A stretch of 64,000 bases of DNA, from positions 5,146,001-5,210,000 of the forward strand of contig NC_017030.1 of assembly GCF_000255295.1 (NCBI RefSeq), in the 5' to 3' direction. The notes beneath the pieces are model-generated. The model was not told the DNA's origin. It was given only the letters and a program-made list of their open reading frames with translations, and did no database searches. Origin of the DNA: Corallococcus coralloides DSM 2259. Its GTDB lineage: Bacteria > Myxococcota > Myxococcia > Myxococcales > Myxococcaceae. How positions within the stretch are numbered: the stretch's first letter is position 1; each line of letters opens with the position of its first letter. The position numbers and the translations under genes are program-made. Positions 26,370-36,480 of this stretch are shown here, one piece after another.

Positions 26370-26878
26370 AGGGCAGGAGCGTGAGGCTGGCGGCGGGGCT
26401 GGTGACGGCGGTGGTGGCGGGCAGCTGCGCGGCGCCCAGCCTGACGGTGAACGTCAAGGCTCCGGCGGGCACCAACCAGGGCCGGCCGCTGTACATGCTC
26501 ATCCGCACGGTGTCGAAGACGTCGATGACGGAGGGCTACGCGGACGTCGCGGCCAAGGTCATCAGCCCGGACGAGTCCGTGCTCCAGACGGTGGTCATCT
26601 ACCCGAGCCGCACGAAGCAGGTGAAGATCCCCCTGCCGCCGGAGCAGGCGGTGGCGGTGAGCTTCCTCTTCACCACGCCCAACGGCGCGTGGCAGGCGCT
26701 GCTGGACGTGCCGGTGCCCAAGACGGTGGATATCGAGCTGCAGGAGAGCCGCATCCGCACGGACCTCCCGAAGGGCGTCCCGGCCCAGGAGTCCACGCCA
26801 GCCGTGCCGGAAGCCCCCAAGGCCCCGGCCGCGCCCAAGGCTCCCGAGCCGCCGATCTCCGTCGCCTCGCCCAAGTAG
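26366..26878 (+). CDS. tssJ: T6SS outer-membrane lipoprotein TssJ
   Basis: TssJ is the outer-membrane lipoprotein that holds the periplasmic end of TssM. ATG 26366 overlaps the tssM stop by four bases (ATGA). The 170-residue product starts with a signal ending in a lipobox (LVTAVVAGSC). Residues ~25-130 form the beta-sandwich (SLTVNVKAPAGTNQGRPLYM, VIYPSRTKQVKIPLPPEQAV), and the C-terminal 40 residues are Pro/Ala-rich and likely disordered. It is the last gene of the plus-strand T6SS run and stops three bases before the end of the converging coiled-coil gene. Confidence 0.88.
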   Translation: MKGRSVRLAAGLVTAVVAGSCAAPSLTVNVKAPAGTNQGRPLYMLIRTVSKTSMTEGYADVAAKVISPDESVLQTVVIYPSRTKQVKIPLPPEQAVAVSFLFTTPNGAWQALLDVPVPKTVDIELQESRIRTDLPKGVPAQESTPAVPEAPKAPAAPKAPEPPISVASPK

Positions 26879-26881
26879 GAC

Positions 26882-29005
26882 TCAGGACGCGAGCGCGTCC
26901 AGCTTCGGCCCCAGCGCGTTGAGCGCGGACGTCACCCGGCCGTTCGCCGCGGACACCGGCTTGGCGAAGGCGCCGGCCTGGAGCTGGGCGCCAATCGCGT
27001 CGAGAGGGGAGAGGAGCTGGGGCTTCTGTCCCGTGGCCTGGGTGGAGACGGAGTCCACCTGCGTCTGGGCGCCCGACTTCAGGCCCTCCGCGCGCTGCTT
27101 GAAGGCCGCGAGCACCTGATCCGCCTGGGAGGTGAGGGACGTCTCCGCGCTGCCGCGGGCCTGCTCCAGCGACGTCAGCCCGGCCGTCACGGACGTCTTC
27201 GTGCCGCCCAGGTGCGAATCCAGCCGGCCCTTCGCGGACGTCACCTGGCCCTCCGCCGTGTCGCGCGCGGTCTGCATGGCCTGCACCGCCGCGTCGATGC
27301 CGGAGCCCACCTGGGCGTCCAGGGCCTCCAGGCGCTGGGGCACCTGCGTGTCCAGCGGCGTCACCCGGGCGGCGACCTGCTGCTTCATGGCCTCGATCTG
27401 CTGCACGCCCTGGTCCTTCACGGTGCCAATCTGCGTGACGGCCGCGGCGACAATCTGGCCCACCTGCGCGGTGGCCTGCTCGATGCCCTGGAGGACGGAC
27501 TGGGTGAGCGTGCCCATCTGCGTCACGGCCTGCGTCGTGGCCGTGTCGATCTGCGTCTGAGCCTGGGTCTGCACCGTCTCCACCTGAGAGACGATGGTCT
27601 TCTGCACCGCCTGGAGCTGCGTGCCCACCTGGGAGGAGAGGGTGCCCAGTTGCGTGGTGATCTGCCCCACCACCTGGCTGATGCCCTGCACTGCGGGGCT
27701 CACCAGCGGCTTGGGCAGGTCCGCGGCCGGGATGGCGTCCAGCAGGCCCATGGCCCGCTCCAGCAGCGACTCCAGCGAACCGACGATCTGCTGGAAGAGG
27801 GTCTGGAGCTGCTCCAGCATCTGCGGCAGCGCCTCGAACAGCGCCATCACCTGTTGCTTCAGGGCGCTGATGGTCGCGACCAGGGTGTCCATCGTGGTGA
27901 AGGCCGCCTCCAGCGTGGCCTTCAGCGGCGCCTTGAGGGTCTCCACCGCCGTGAGCGCGCCCTGCACCACGCCGTCGATGGTGCCGCTCACCGTGGTGAT
28001 GGCGGTCTCCACCTGCTTCTGCACCTGGTCGATGAGCTTCTCCACCGCCGTGAGCTGCGCCGTGACGCTGGCCACCTGTCCGCCAATCGTCTTGCCCAGC
28101 GTGTCCAGCGCCGTGTCCGCCTGCGTCTTGCCCGCCGTCAGCGACGGAGCCACCTGGGTGTCCAGCGGATCCACGATGGCGGCCGACGCCGACGCCGCGG
28201 CCATCAGCTGATCCACCAGCGTCTTGCGCTGGCCCGCCAGCACGGACTGCTGCTGCTGGTGGGTGTCCTTCGCCGTCGTGCCCGCGCTGACGATCTCCTG
28301 GTGCAGAGCCTTCAGCGCGCTCACGGGGTTCTTCACCGCGCCGTCCAGGGTGGTGGTGAGCTGGGTGCTCCGGCCCGTCGCCGCGTCGCGCGAGGTGGCC
28401 AGCCGCACCAGCACCGCCGCCAGCGCCGCCGCGAGGGTCGACCCCACGCCCGTGAGGTCCTGCGTGAGCTGCGAGCGCGTCTGATCAATCAGCGCGTAGC
28501 CCTGCACGCGGCGGGCCTCCGTCTCCTCCTTGGAGCCCTTGCGCTTCGCGAGCTTCGCGTCGAACGACTTCTTGTCCGCGTCGCACTTCTGGGCCACCTG
28601 CTGCTGGAGCGCGGTGAGCTGTCCCTGCGACGACTCCGCGGACGACTTCGCCTGTGCCTCCAGCCCCTGGCTCTTCGCCGTCGCCTCCTGGCCCAGCGAC
28701 TCCGCCTTCGTGCGCGCCGTGGTGCTGGAGGCAGTCAATGCCTGCTGGTGGCCCTCCACCTCCGAGGCCAGCGCGTCGAAGCGAGGGGAGGGGTCCGCCA
28801 GCGTCACGTTCGCCGCGTTCACCTGCGTGAGCAGCGCCCCCAGCGACGCGCTGATGGAGGGCCGGAGCGCGGCGACCTGCTCCACGACGCCTTGAGCCAG
28901 CGTCTCCACCTCACCCTTCGCGGTGGCGAGGCGCGGCGTGATGCCGGAGCCGAAGCCCTCCACGGCCGCCTTGTGCTTCGCCACGGTGGCGCGCAGGTCG
29001 TTCAT
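26882..29005 (-). CDS. Large helical coiled-coil protein downstream of second VgrG-like gene
   Basis: A 707-residue, Gln/Thr/Ala/Val-rich protein without signal peptide or clear membrane segment. Nearly the whole length is amphipathic helix with short irregular repeats of about 11-15 residues (TQMGTLTQSVLQGIEQATAQ, TQLGTLSSQVGTQLQAVQK, TVKDQGVQQIEAMKQQVAAR). This resembles tape-measure or apolipoprotein-like helix bundles. Its ATG overlaps the stop of the VgrG-like gene (ATGA), so the two are translated together. That gene's own tail (29002-29300) has similar helices. I infer a cargo, tether or tape-type protein tied to that spike; no toxin or enzyme motif is visible. The two stops of this gene and tssJ face each other with three bases between. 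Confidence 0.8.
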   Translation of the reverse strand: MNDLRATVAKHKAAVEGFGSGITPRLATAKGEVETLAQGVVEQVAALRPSISASLGALLTQVNAANVTLADPSPRFDALASEVEGHQQALTASSTTARTKAESLGQEATAKSQGLEAQAKSSAESSQGQLTALQQQVAQKCDADKKSFDAKLAKRKGSKEETEARRVQGYALIDQTRSQLTQDLTGVGSTLAAALAAVLVRLATSRDAATGRSTQLTTTLDGAVKNPVSALKALHQEIVSAGTTAKDTHQQQQSVLAGQRKTLVDQLMAAASASAAIVDPLDTQVAPSLTAGKTQADTALDTLGKTIGGQVASVTAQLTAVEKLIDQVQKQVETAITTVSGTIDGVVQGALTAVETLKAPLKATLEAAFTTMDTLVATISALKQQVMALFEALPQMLEQLQTLFQQIVGSLESLLERAMGLLDAIPAADLPKPLVSPAVQGISQVVGQITTQLGTLSSQVGTQLQAVQKTIVSQVETVQTQAQTQIDTATTQAVTQMGTLTQSVLQGIEQATAQVGQIVAAAVTQIGTVKDQGVQQIEAMKQQVAARVTPLDTQVPQRLEALDAQVGSGIDAAVQAMQTARDTAEGQVTSAKGRLDSHLGGTKTSVTAGLTSLEQARGSAETSLTSQADQVLAAFKQRAEGLKSGAQTQVDSVSTQATGQKPQLLSPLDAIGAQLQAGAFAKPVSAANGRVTSALNALGPKLDALAS

Positions 29006-30927
29006 TTCAGCCCCGCGAGCGCGGCCTTGGCTTCAGCGGCGGCGCCGGAGAGCGCGCCCGTCTGGCCATCCACGCCGTTGAGCGCGCCGGTGAGTTTGGC
29101 GCGGGATTCGGCGGCCTTGCCCTTCACCTGGGCCTCCGCGGCGGCGAGCGCCGCGCTCGTCTCCTCCGTCGCCGCGTTCAGCTTCGAGTTCACCGCCGCC
29201 GAGGACTCCTTGTACGCCGCCGTCGCGTCGCTCACCGCGCCGTCCACGCCCGCGGTGAGGTCGCCCTTCGCCGTCTCCACCTGTGGCGTCACGTCGTACG
29301 TGGGCGTGGTGGCGGCGCCGCCGGGGTTCTCCTTCGTCTGGATGAGGAGGTGGCCCTCCGACAGGCGGATGATCTCCGTGTCGTTGGAGTTCACCCGCCC
29401 CAGGTTCCAGACCGGCTTGTTGTCCTGGAAGTCGTGCGTGAGCGCGGTCTGGTTCGTGCCGTTCTTGCCGAAGAGGATCTGATCCCCCTGGCTGTCCTGG
29501 GGCATGCGCACGCCTTCGCCCCAGTCCAGGAAGCGGTGCAGCGCCGCGTGGTCGAAGTGCAGCGCCACCAGCACGCGCTCGTTCTTGTACGGCGGGAAGT
29601 AGAACTCCCCCGGGAACTCACCGGGCTCCGCCGGCACGCTCACCGTCTTGTTCCACAGCGGAATCGCCACCCGGTAGTTCGTCACGGACGTCTTCTGATC
29701 ATCCACCTGCAGGTAGATGCGGTCCATGGCCTCGCCGCCGGGGCTGTGCATCTTGCCCTCGACGTAGATGGGGTAGCGGGGCGGCCGGTACGCGGGCAGC
29801 TCCGGCACCGGATCCGACTTCTGCTCCAGCAGCACGGACAGGGAGACCGTGTAGCCCTGCATCGTCTCCTGCTGCCCGTCGTGCGGACCGGCCTGGAGCC
29901 CCACGCCGTCGAAGGCCAGCTCCGCGACGCGATGGTCCTCCCCCAGGCCCGTGAGGTCCGGGCTCCAGCGCCCTCCGTCCAGCTTGATCAACGCTCCCGG
30001 GTGCAGCGCGATGGGCGGCATGTCCAGGAACGTCAGCCGCAGGCGCCGCTTGCGCACGCGCAGGCGTCCCTTCTCCAGGGACTGACGCTGCTCCGCCTCC
30101 GTCGCGATGGGCGTGCGCACCAGCATGTCGTGCTGGATGCCCGCCACCGCCTGGGACTGCTCCAGCGCCACCGTGGTCGCCCCGGCCCCGAAGCCGTTGA
30201 GCACCCGCGTGCTGTGACGGATGACGGGCGGCATCTCCACGTCCACGCGTGACACGTGCTTGCGGCTGAGTCCGGTGACGGTGCCCGTGGCCGGCTTCTT
30301 CGCGGAGAAGGTGTACGTGTCCTTGGGGCTGTCGTAGGTGAGCACGCCGCCGCGCGTGTCCACGAACCAGAGGACGAAGTCGTAGAAGCTCGCGGCCGCA
30401 TGGTCGTCGCCGATGCCCAGGCACACCATCGCGTGCTTCGCCTCCAGCGCGTCCCAGTCGTAGGTGAGCAGCAGGCCGCCGGGCTTGTGCGCGTCCAGCA
30501 GCTCCGACAGCTTCTTCGCCGTGTGCAGCTCCACAGGGCGGTGCTGCTTCCAGAGGACGCGCGCGGGGTCCTCGAAGGTCACCGTGTACTGGCGGAAGGC
30601 CACCGCCACGCTGTCCTTGTTGCCGTGCGCGGTTCCACCGACGCGCTTCTCCGTGACGATGCCCTGCACCACCAGCGGCGCGGGCGGCGGGTCGAAGACG
30701 CCGGACAGCGCCAGCCGCACCCGCACCAGGTCCGGCTTGCTGAACGCGGTGAACAGCGCCGCGTCCGCCTTCTCCAGCGCGGTCCAGAACGTCAGCTCGC
30801 AGCGGAAGCCGGTGGGCGTCATCCGCAGCGAGAAGTCCCGCACCTGGCCGCCCGGAATGGCGAAGGCCTGCTCGCCCGCGGTGACGGTCAGCTCCAGCTT
30901 CAGCTTTTCGGAGAAGGGGAGCGCCAT
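29002..30927 (-). CDS. VgrG-like spike hub protein (second copy) with helical C-terminal extension
   Basis: A 641-residue paralogue of the protein at 17545-19239. Shared stretches include FEDPARVLWKQHRPVELHT (against FVDPARLLWTQHYPCVLYT), SFYDFVLWFVDTRGGVLTYD, FYFPPYKNERVLVALHF and NKPVWNLGRVNSNDTEIIRL. Where the first copy stops, this one continues with ~100 residues of Ala/Glu/Lys-rich helix (AAVNSKLNAATEETSAALA) instead of a beta-helix. It is encoded convergently to the T6SS core, seven bases after the upstream MshEN-domain gene. A dedicated hub whose C-terminus binds the coiled-coil product encoded next is the simplest reading. Confidence 0.75.
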   Translation of the reverse strand: MALPFSEKLKLELTVTAGEQAFAIPGGQVRDFSLRMTPTGFRCELTFWTALEKADAALFTAFSKPDLVRVRLALSGVFDPPPAPLVVQGIVTEKRVGGTAHGNKDSVAVAFRQYTVTFEDPARVLWKQHRPVELHTAKKLSELLDAHKPGGLLLTYDWDALEAKHAMVCLGIGDDHAAASFYDFVLWFVDTRGGVLTYDSPKDTYTFSAKKPATGTVTGLSRKHVSRVDVEMPPVIRHSTRVLNGFGAGATTVALEQSQAVAGIQHDMLVRTPIATEAEQRQSLEKGRLRVRKRRLRLTFLDMPPIALHPGALIKLDGGRWSPDLTGLGEDHRVAELAFDGVGLQAGPHDGQQETMQGYTVSLSVLLEQKSDPVPELPAYRPPRYPIYVEGKMHSPGGEAMDRIYLQVDDQKTSVTNYRVAIPLWNKTVSVPAEPGEFPGEFYFPPYKNERVLVALHFDHAALHRFLDWGEGVRMPQDSQGDQILFGKNGTNQTALTHDFQDNKPVWNLGRVNSNDTEIIRLSEGHLLIQTKENPGGAATTPTYDVTPQVETAKGDLTAGVDGAVSDATAAYKESSAAVNSKLNAATEETSAALAAAEAQVKGKAAESRAKLTGALNGVDGQTGALSGAAAEAKAALAGLK

Positions 30928-30934
30928 GCCGTGT

Positions 30935-31687
30935 TCACCGGGCCTTCGCCTGGACCTCCTCGCGGGTCAACGCGCCCCGGGCCTCCAGCGCGTCCATCAT
31001 CGCGCGCATCACGCGCGCCTGCTGCGCCACCATGCGCTCCAGGTCCGCCACCTGCTGCGTGAGCGCCTCCACCTTCGACGCCAGCTCCACGTCGCGCACC
31101 ACGGGCGGCGGGGTGGGGGCTCGCGGCGGGGCCTCGGGCTGCTGCGGCGGGGCCAGCTCGAACGTGGCCTCGTCCATGCCGAAGCTCAGCGGCGTGGCGG
31201 CCGTGGAGGTGACCTCGCCGTGGTAGTGGTGCCGGATGGCGCGCTCGATGGAGGACGCCGTCGCCACCACGACCTGGAGCTTCTGGCCGGAGTGGAAGGC
31301 CAACTCCTGGAGCGACTCCACGTTGGTGGGATCCGACGTGGCCACGGTGAGCGTCTTGGTGCCGGGCTCGTAGGCGATGGGGAAGACGGTGTAGCGCTCG
31401 GCGATGTCCACGCGCAGCGCCTGGAGGGCGTTCGGCACGGGGACATGCGTGTCCAGGTTCACCGTGGGGATGGCCAGCTGCCGCGATAGGGCATGCACCA
31501 TGGAGCTTTCGTCCACGACGCCCATCTGCACCAGGGTGAGGCCCAACCGGCCGCCCCACTTGCGCTGCTCGGCGAGCGCCGTCCGCAGCTGGGTTTCAGT
31601 GAGCAGGCCGGCGTCCATCAGGATCTCGCCCAACCGCCGCTTGCGATTGGGGCCCGGGCCGGGAGGAACAGAAGGGGGAGGATTCAC
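30935..31687 (-). CDS. MshEN-domain protein (secretion ATPase N-terminal domain without the ATPase)
   Basis: A 250-residue cytoplasmic protein. Residues 18-41 and 47-70 form two consecutive copies of the 24-residue RLGxxLxxxGxxxxxxLxxxLxxQ motif (first copy RLGEILMDAGLLTETQLRTA...; second RLGLTLVQMGVVDESSMVHA...), the c-di-GMP-binding signature of MshEN domains; position 17 of the second copy is Met instead of Leu. Residues 75-150 fit the rest of the GspE/PilB N-terminal fold. Residues ~165-195 are Pro-rich, and the last ~60 residues form a coiled coil (VASKVEALTQQVADLERMVA-like). There is no Walker ATPase. I chose GTG 31687 as start because the frame upstream would run through the divergent lipoprotein gene. 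It heads a three-gene unit with the second VgrG-like gene and the coiled-coil gene. Confidence 0.82.
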   Translation of the reverse strand: MNPPPSVPPGPGPNRKRRLGEILMDAGLLTETQLRTALAEQRKWGGRLGLTLVQMGVVDESSMVHALSRQLAIPTVNLDTHVPVPNALQALRVDIAERYTVFPIAYEPGTKTLTVATSDPTNVESLQELAFHSGQKLQVVVATASSIERAIRHHYHGEVTSTAATPLSFGMDEATFELAPPQQPEAPPRAPTPPPVVRDVELASKVEALTQQVADLERMVAQQARVMRAMMDALEARGALTREEVQAKAR

Positions 31688-31778
31688 GGCCGGGCAGCAT
31701 ATCAGTGCTGGACGTTCCCCAGGCCTTTGGTGGGTCACAAACAGGCCAGGGGGACGGGGATGGGATAGCCTGGGTCCC

Positions 31779-32615
31779 ATGGTGCGAAGCCGAAGCGTCC
31801 TATTCGCCGCAGTCCTCGTCGCCTTCACCGCCGGGTGCGCCTCCCAGCGCCTGTCCGGCGCGGACCTGGACCGGGTCCACCGGCCCGCCTTCATCTCTCG
31901 CATCGAGGATGGCGCGGGCCCCAAGAGCAAGGTGTTCCAGGAGGACAGCGCGTACTCCGACAAGCTCAAGAAGCTGGAGCCCAAGGAGGCGGATCGCCGG
32001 CTCACCGTGAAGCTGCAGCAGGCGGTGACCCGCTTCGAGCTCTCCGAGCGCCTGCGCGTCACCACCCTGTCGCGCCTGCCGGAAGAGGCCCCCTGGACGG
32101 ACGCGGTGGACCCCGCCCGGGTGGCCTCCGCGCTGGAGAGCTTCCTGGTGGAGGAGGTGCCCGCCAACGCGCCGGACTATGACCTGATGGCCCCGCTGGG
32201 CGCGGACACCATCGTGGAGTTCGTCATCCAGGACTACGGCATGCGCAGCGATGACGGGCACGCCGGGGCCTACCTCAAGGGATACGGGCGCATGTTCCGG
32301 GTGGACGGGCGCTCGGAGCTGTGGCGCCGGCCGTTCAACCTGGACGCGGTGGAGCAGGGCGCGCAGCACCTGGATCCGTTCAAGGTCGGCAAGGAGCCGG
32401 AGCTGTTCCGCCTGGCCATGACGGACCTGCTGGACAAGGTCGCGGACATGTTCGTGAAGGACCTGACGCCCCAGAACCGCAAGGGCGCGGCTCCCGCTGG
32501 CAGCACCGCGCCGGACACCGTGCCCTCCGCCGTCACGCCCGAGCCCACTCCGGCGCCGCCCACTCCGCCCGAACGCCAGCTGCCCCCGGGCGAGCTGCCG
32601 GATCCGGATCCCTAG
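31779..32615 (+). CDS. Lipoprotein of unknown function
   Basis: A 278-residue protein with a lipoprotein signal (VLFAAVLVAFTAGC), so predicted to be lipid-anchored. The mature part is mixed alpha/beta (FELSERLRVTTLSRLPEEA, LGADTIVEFVIQDYGMRSDD, GRMFRVDGRSELWRRPFNLD), and the last ~45 residues are Pro-rich. I do not recognise the family; the central portion is compatible with a lipoprotein having a TolB-N/CsgG-like fold, as no catalytic motif is visible. The start ATG 31779 is chosen to begin at the signal peptide; longer readings overlap the divergent gene. It lies divergent from the MshEN gene with 91 bases between, and its TAG overlaps the stop of the following converging gene by four bases (CTAG). 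Confidence 0.8.
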   Translation: MVRSRSVLFAAVLVAFTAGCASQRLSGADLDRVHRPAFISRIEDGAGPKSKVFQEDSAYSDKLKKLEPKEADRRLTVKLQQAVTRFELSERLRVTTLSRLPEEAPWTDAVDPARVASALESFLVEEVPANAPDYDLMAPLGADTIVEFVIQDYGMRSDDGHAGAYLKGYGRMFRVDGRSELWRRPFNLDAVEQGAQHLDPFKVGKEPELFRLAMTDLLDKVADMFVKDLTPQNRKGAAPAGSTAPDTVPSAVTPEPTPAPPTPPERQLPPGELPDPDP

Positions 32616-33859
32616 AAGAGGGCGTGCTCGGCCAGGAGCACCCCCAGGCCCACCGCGAAGCTGATCAGCGTCACGGGCACGCCCACGCGCAGGTAGTCCA
32701 TGAAGCCCATGCGGACCTTGCCGCGTGCGGCTTCGAAGACGATGAGGTTCGCCACGCTGCCCACCAGCGTGAGGTTGCCCGCGAGCGTGGAGCCCAGCGC
32801 GAGCACGTGCCACGCCAGCTCCGGCTCCTGCATGGATGGCACCCACGCGCGTGCCAGCATCACGAACGGCACGTTGCTGAAGAGGTTGGACGCCACCAGC
32901 GTCAGGCCCGCGAAGCCCAGCGTCTCGCGCCACGGCGGCCCGGCCATCAGCGGGGAGAACACGTGGCGGATCTCCTCCGCCCAGCCCGCCTTGTGCACGC
33001 CGTGCACGACGACGAAGAGGCTGGCGAAGAAGAGCAGCAGCACCCAGTCCACGCGCTCCAGGGCCTCGCGCGGCTCGTGCCCGGACAGGGACATGACCAG
33101 CACGCCGCCCGCGAGCGCGCTCCAGCTCATGGGCAGGCCGGCGAAGAACGCCACCACCACGCCCAGCAGGCTTCCCAGTCCCAGCGCGAGCAGCCGGCGG
33201 TCCACCTCCAGCGGGGGCGGGTGCGTTTCGAAGCGCGTGGACGGCAGCTCCTTGCGGAAGAGGTAGAGCAGCGCCACGGCGACGATGAGCGTGGAGAGCA
33301 CCGCGGGCAGGGCCATGTACGCGGCGAACCGCGCGTAGCCCAGGCCGGACGCACCCTGGATCAGCATGTTCTGCGGGTTGCCGGTGAAGGTGGCCACGGA
33401 GCCGCTGTTGCTGCCCATGCACACCGCGAGCAGGTACGGCACGGGCGGCAGGCGGGCGTCCTCCACCACCACCAGCACCAGCGGCGTGAGGAACAGGCAC
33501 ACGGTGTCGTTGACGAGGAACGCGGACAGGAACGCGCTCACGAACGTCACGGCCACCAGGAGCAGCCGAGGCGTGTGCGCGACCTTGAGGGCCTTGGCCC
33601 CGGCGGCGCGGAAGAAGTTCGCCTGCGCCAGGTACACGGCCAGCAGCATCATCCCCAGCAAGAGGACGATGGTGTCCATGTCAATGGCCTGCTGGCCCCG
33701 GTCCGCGCTGTGGCCGAAGACCTCCGCGGGCGTGACGGCCCCGGCGACGACCATCAGCGTGGCGCCCAGCAGCGCGCCTCCGGGACGGTCCAGCTTGATG
33801 AAGGGCAGCCTCGCCCCGGCGATGAAGATGTATGTGAACAGGAAGATCGCGAGCGCCAC
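32612..33859 (-). CDS. SLC13/ArsB-type anion permease
   Basis: A 415-residue polytopic inner-membrane protein of the ion transporter superfamily that includes ArsB, NhaD and SLC13 carboxylate carriers. About eleven hydrophobic segments can be counted. Hallmarks include the paired hairpin-type segments with SNSGSVATFTGNPQNMLI (substrate and cation site) in the first half and ASNLFSNVPFVML plus GNLTLVGSVANLIV in the second half. The start is GTG 33859. Substrate (arsenite, sulfate, dicarboxylate or sodium-linked anion) cannot be told from sequence. No ars genes lie nearby. Confidence 0.85.
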   Translation of the reverse strand: MALAIFLFTYIFIAGARLPFIKLDRPGGALLGATLMVVAGAVTPAEVFGHSADRGQQAIDMDTIVLLLGMMLLAVYLAQANFFRAAGAKALKVAHTPRLLLVAVTFVSAFLSAFLVNDTVCLFLTPLVLVVVEDARLPPVPYLLAVCMGSNSGSVATFTGNPQNMLIQGASGLGYARFAAYMALPAVLSTLIVAVALLYLFRKELPSTRFETHPPPLEVDRRLLALGLGSLLGVVVAFFAGLPMSWSALAGGVLVMSLSGHEPREALERVDWVLLLFFASLFVVVHGVHKAGWAEEIRHVFSPLMAGPPWRETLGFAGLTLVASNLFSNVPFVMLARAWVPSMQEPELAWHVLALGSTLAGNLTLVGSVANLIVFEAARGKVRMGFMDYLRVGVPVTLISFAVGLGVLLAEHALF

Positions 33860-34043
33860 GGGCGCGGGACACTAGGGTCCCCCCCGGAACCCCGTCGAGG
33901 CCCCCCGGAGCCGCCTGCCCAGCAGGGAATCGGGCCGGCTACTGTCGGGTGGGAATGTGGGTGATGGGCCCCCAAAAGACCGCCGTGCCAGGTCCTGACG
34001 CGCGTTGTCCTTCCGGGTACACGTCTGTACAGTGGCCGGCCCT

Positions 34044-36464
<2,421 letters not shown>

Positions 36465-36480
36465 GGAGCACGGGCGCGGC

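Noticed and set aside
27212-29482. 756-codon plus-strand frame
   Set aside because: Antisense of the coiled-coil gene; His/Arg/Leu-rich without domains, while the minus-strand gene is coupled to the VgrG-like gene by an ATGA overlap.
30935-32167. Longer start for the MshEN-domain gene, up to 32167
   Set aside because: The extension would lie inside the divergent lipoprotein gene and adds no conserved sequence; GTG 31687 fits the domain start.
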